The position numbers and the translations under genes were made by a program. 64,000 nt of DNA from Leuctra nigra (Eukaryota; Arthropoda; Insecta; Plecoptera; Leuctridae): contig OW203767.1 in the NCBI GenBank assembly GCA_934045905.1, positions 28,094,785-28,158,784 on the forward strand. Reading direction: 5' to 3'. The notes beneath the pieces were generated by a model. It made no database searches. It saw nothing but the letters and a program-made list of their open reading frames with translations, and had not been told where the DNA came from. Positions 28,901 through 31,900 of this stretch are shown piece after piece. Position 1 is the stretch's first letter; each line of letters begins with the position of its first letter.

Positions 28901-31900
28901 TGTATATATCACTGTCCCTCCATGTTTATATGTTGATCTACTAAAGGAGTCGCCTATTTGATAATTACAAAGGTTAACTGATTTTATTTCCTCTTCCTTG
29001 AGCCAGTGCTCAGTAATACATACTACATCTATTTGTTTCTCCGAGCCTTCATTCTTATCGAGAAATATTTCCAGTCCATTTTTTGAGGTTTGTATGGCTT
29101 GGATGTTTTGATGCATGATGTTAAGTGTTGCTTTTATATTTGGATGTTTACTTTTGTTTTTATTTGTGTTTGTGTTATTAATGAATATGTGTGGTTTAGT
29201 TTTCCCCGCTAGCCCGTTGTTATGATATTTCATGTTTTGATCTCTAAAGCTATGTCATAGTGAGGGGATGATTTTAGGTGTAGCTTTCCTTAACGGACGA
29301 GGTTCTACTCTGTTAGTGTTAACCATTGGTTTCCTGGTGTTGTTCTGTGTTGTCCCTGACTTGTTCCTTAAGCCGAGGACCCGCCGATCCGATAGTGTTG
29401 TCGGTGACTTCGTAATCGCGGACCCGGAGAGAGTTGTTGTGGGCGACTTCGTCATCGCGGTCCCGGAGAGAGTTGTTTTTGGGGACTTCGTCATCGCGGT
29501 CCCGGAGAGAGTTGTCGGCGGCGGCTTCGTCATCGCGGTCCCGAAGAGAGTTGTTGTGGGCGACTTCGTCATCGCGGTCCCGGAGAGAGTTGTTTTTGGG
29601 GACTTCGTCATCGCGGTCCCGGAGAGAGTTGTTGTCGGCGGCTTCGTCATCGCAGTCCCGAAGAGAGTTGTTGTAGGCGACATCGTCATCGCGGTCCCGG
29701 AGAGAGTTGTTGTGGGCGACTCCATCATCGCGGTCCCGGAGAGAGTTGTGGTCGGCGGCTTCGTCATCGCGGTCCCGGAGAGAGTTGTGGTCGGCGGCTT
29801 CATCATTGCGGTCCCAGAGAGGGTTGTTGTTGTCGGCGGTTTCGTCATCGCGGTCCCGGAGAGAGTTGTTGTGGGCGACTTCGTCATCGCGGTCCCGAAG
29901 AGAGTTGTTGTGGGCGACTTCGTCATTGCGGTCCCAGAGAGGGTTGTTGTTGTCGGCGGTTTCGTCATCGCGGTCCCGGAGAGAGTTGTGGTCGGCGACT
30001 TCGTCATCGCGGTCCCAAAGAGAGTTGTTGTGGGCGACTTCGTCATCGCGGTCCCGAAGAGAGTTGTTGTGGGCGACTTCGTCATCGCGGTCCCGAAGAG
30101 AGTTGTTGTGGGCGACTTCGTCATCGCGGTCCCGAAGAGAGTTGTTGTGGGCGACTTCGTCATCGCGGTCCCGAAGAGAGTTGTTGTGGGCGACTTCGTC
30201 ATCGCGGTCCCGAAGAGAGTTGTTGTGGGCGACTTCGTCGTCGCGGTCCCGGGGAGTGTTGTCGGCGGCGTATTCATCGGTGGTGCCAAAGCTAGGTCCC
30301 ACCACTTCTTCTTCCGCTCGACAGTGGGTGGCGCTGGAGGTGCTGGATTGTCTGGATTCTTGCTCTGTTCTATCTCGTGTGAATTTATGTCTCGGGTTCT
30401 ATTCGGGAGCGAGAATATTTTAACGCTGACTCCAGAGTTTGCAAACACATTCGTTACTATTTCCTTCACTTCTAGCCAGAGTCGCCTATCTCTCCCACAC
30501 GCAATTTGCGGCATTGCGACGCTGTGTATTCCCAGCTCCTTGCATTTGCGTACGAGGTCCCTCAGGCAGTGGGCGATGGCTCTCGGCGTCGGCTTGTCGT
30601 AGCGGCACGCCTTCGTCACCAGGTGGAAGATGACTCGCCCCCCTCTCGTGCGTTGTACTAGAGCCTTCCCTACCTCTGGGTTTTGCCACCTGAGCTCTTC
30701 TATCCCTCCGAATTTTTTTCGAAAGTCGGCAGCAATTCCCTTGCTAAGGGCGAGATCTGCGGAAATGCAGTGCGAGAGGGGGGTAGGAAAGGGAGCGTCA
30801 AAGATATTACCTGAGACTTCCGTTATTGTTGATTTTCTTTGGGCAGGAAGTGGTGTTATCTGGCGTCTCGCTGGGGCACTTGGTGTAGCCTGGCGACCCA
30901 ATGCTGCACTATTACAAGTACTGTTTTCAGCCCCGTTCAGTGGTGCGCTCTGGTGGCCAGGTGAGGCATTAGGTCCACATGGTTGTTGTTGTTTTTGTTT
31001 TACAAAATGATTGGATTCTCTGTATACCTTGCTGATTTAACCTACCAGTAAGGTAGGTTAAACCAGTACTTTTACCAATACTAAAAGTTTGAGCTTATTG
31101 ACATTTAAACATACGTAAACGTCCCAGTCCTACTGGAGACTAACAGGACTTTTAAAGTGCATTATAATATTTACCCGCGGTTCGGCAACAGATGTATCTT
31201 TGTCCTGAAGAAGGGTACGTAAGTCTGTGAGGAGCGTGTCGTCGTCATCCTCGTAGCTGGTGCCTCGTGGCTTGTAGGTGGAGCTCAGCTGGTTTATGGT
31301 GCAGGTCTTCAGAGCTGCCACGAACTGACCGCATGGCGGGTTTACGAAGCAGCCACCGTGCTGCCGGATATGACCATTTAACAGGTTTCCCAGTACGTTG
31401 TTTTTGGAATGGTTGGGTCAATTTACTTGGAGCTGGTGTACTTGGTGACGGCCTTGGTGTCACGGCTCACGGCGTGCTTGGCGAGTTCACCGGGCAGAAG
31501 CAGACATACAGCGGTCTGAATCTCGCGACTCGTGATCCTGTAGCGCTTGTTGTAGTGCGCAAGACGAGATGCCTCGGCGGCGATGCGCTCAAAGATGTCA
31601 ATGAAGAAGCTGTTCATGATGCTCATCGCCTTGGACGAGACACCGGTGTCGGGGTGGACCTGCTTCAACACCTTGTAGATGTAGATGGCGTAGCTCTCCT
31701 TGCGCTTACGCTTCCTCTTCTTGTCTCCCTTGCTGATGTTCTTCTGGGCCTTGCCCGCTTTCTTCACTGCTTTCCCGCTTGTCTTCGGTGGCATGATACT
31801 CGGAGAAGACATCCTTCGAATCCTTACAGTTCAGTCTTCTCATGTTGAAGAGATGTGAAGCCCTCTGCCTTAAGCACTTGCCTTGCCACAGCTGCTTGAT

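Larger units (their letters stand above)
25815..31036 (-). mobile_element. Non-LTR retrotransposon with macrodomain ORF1
   Basis: Minus strand, 5.2 kb. From 5' to 3': ORF1 (31036-29255), a 21-nt gap, ORF2 (29233-26141), then a 3' UTR of about 320 bp ending in a short (GAAACT)n-like tail at about 25815-25832, as in CR1/L2/Jockey-like elements that lack poly(A). Both ORFs are uninterrupted, so the copy looks young. The 5' limit is uncertain: ORF1 has no ATG before its coding-like region, and a TAA at 31037-31039 marks where the open frame begins. It is probably slightly 5'-truncated. It sits antisense in Tes intron 4. Confidence 0.85.

Noticed and set aside
29268..30602. 444-codon plus-strand open frame opposite the retrotransposon
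   Set aside because: It mirrors the 39-bp repeat and the macrodomain region. Its protein is a monotonous Val-Ile-Pro repeat with no domain. The minus strand has the real ORF1.
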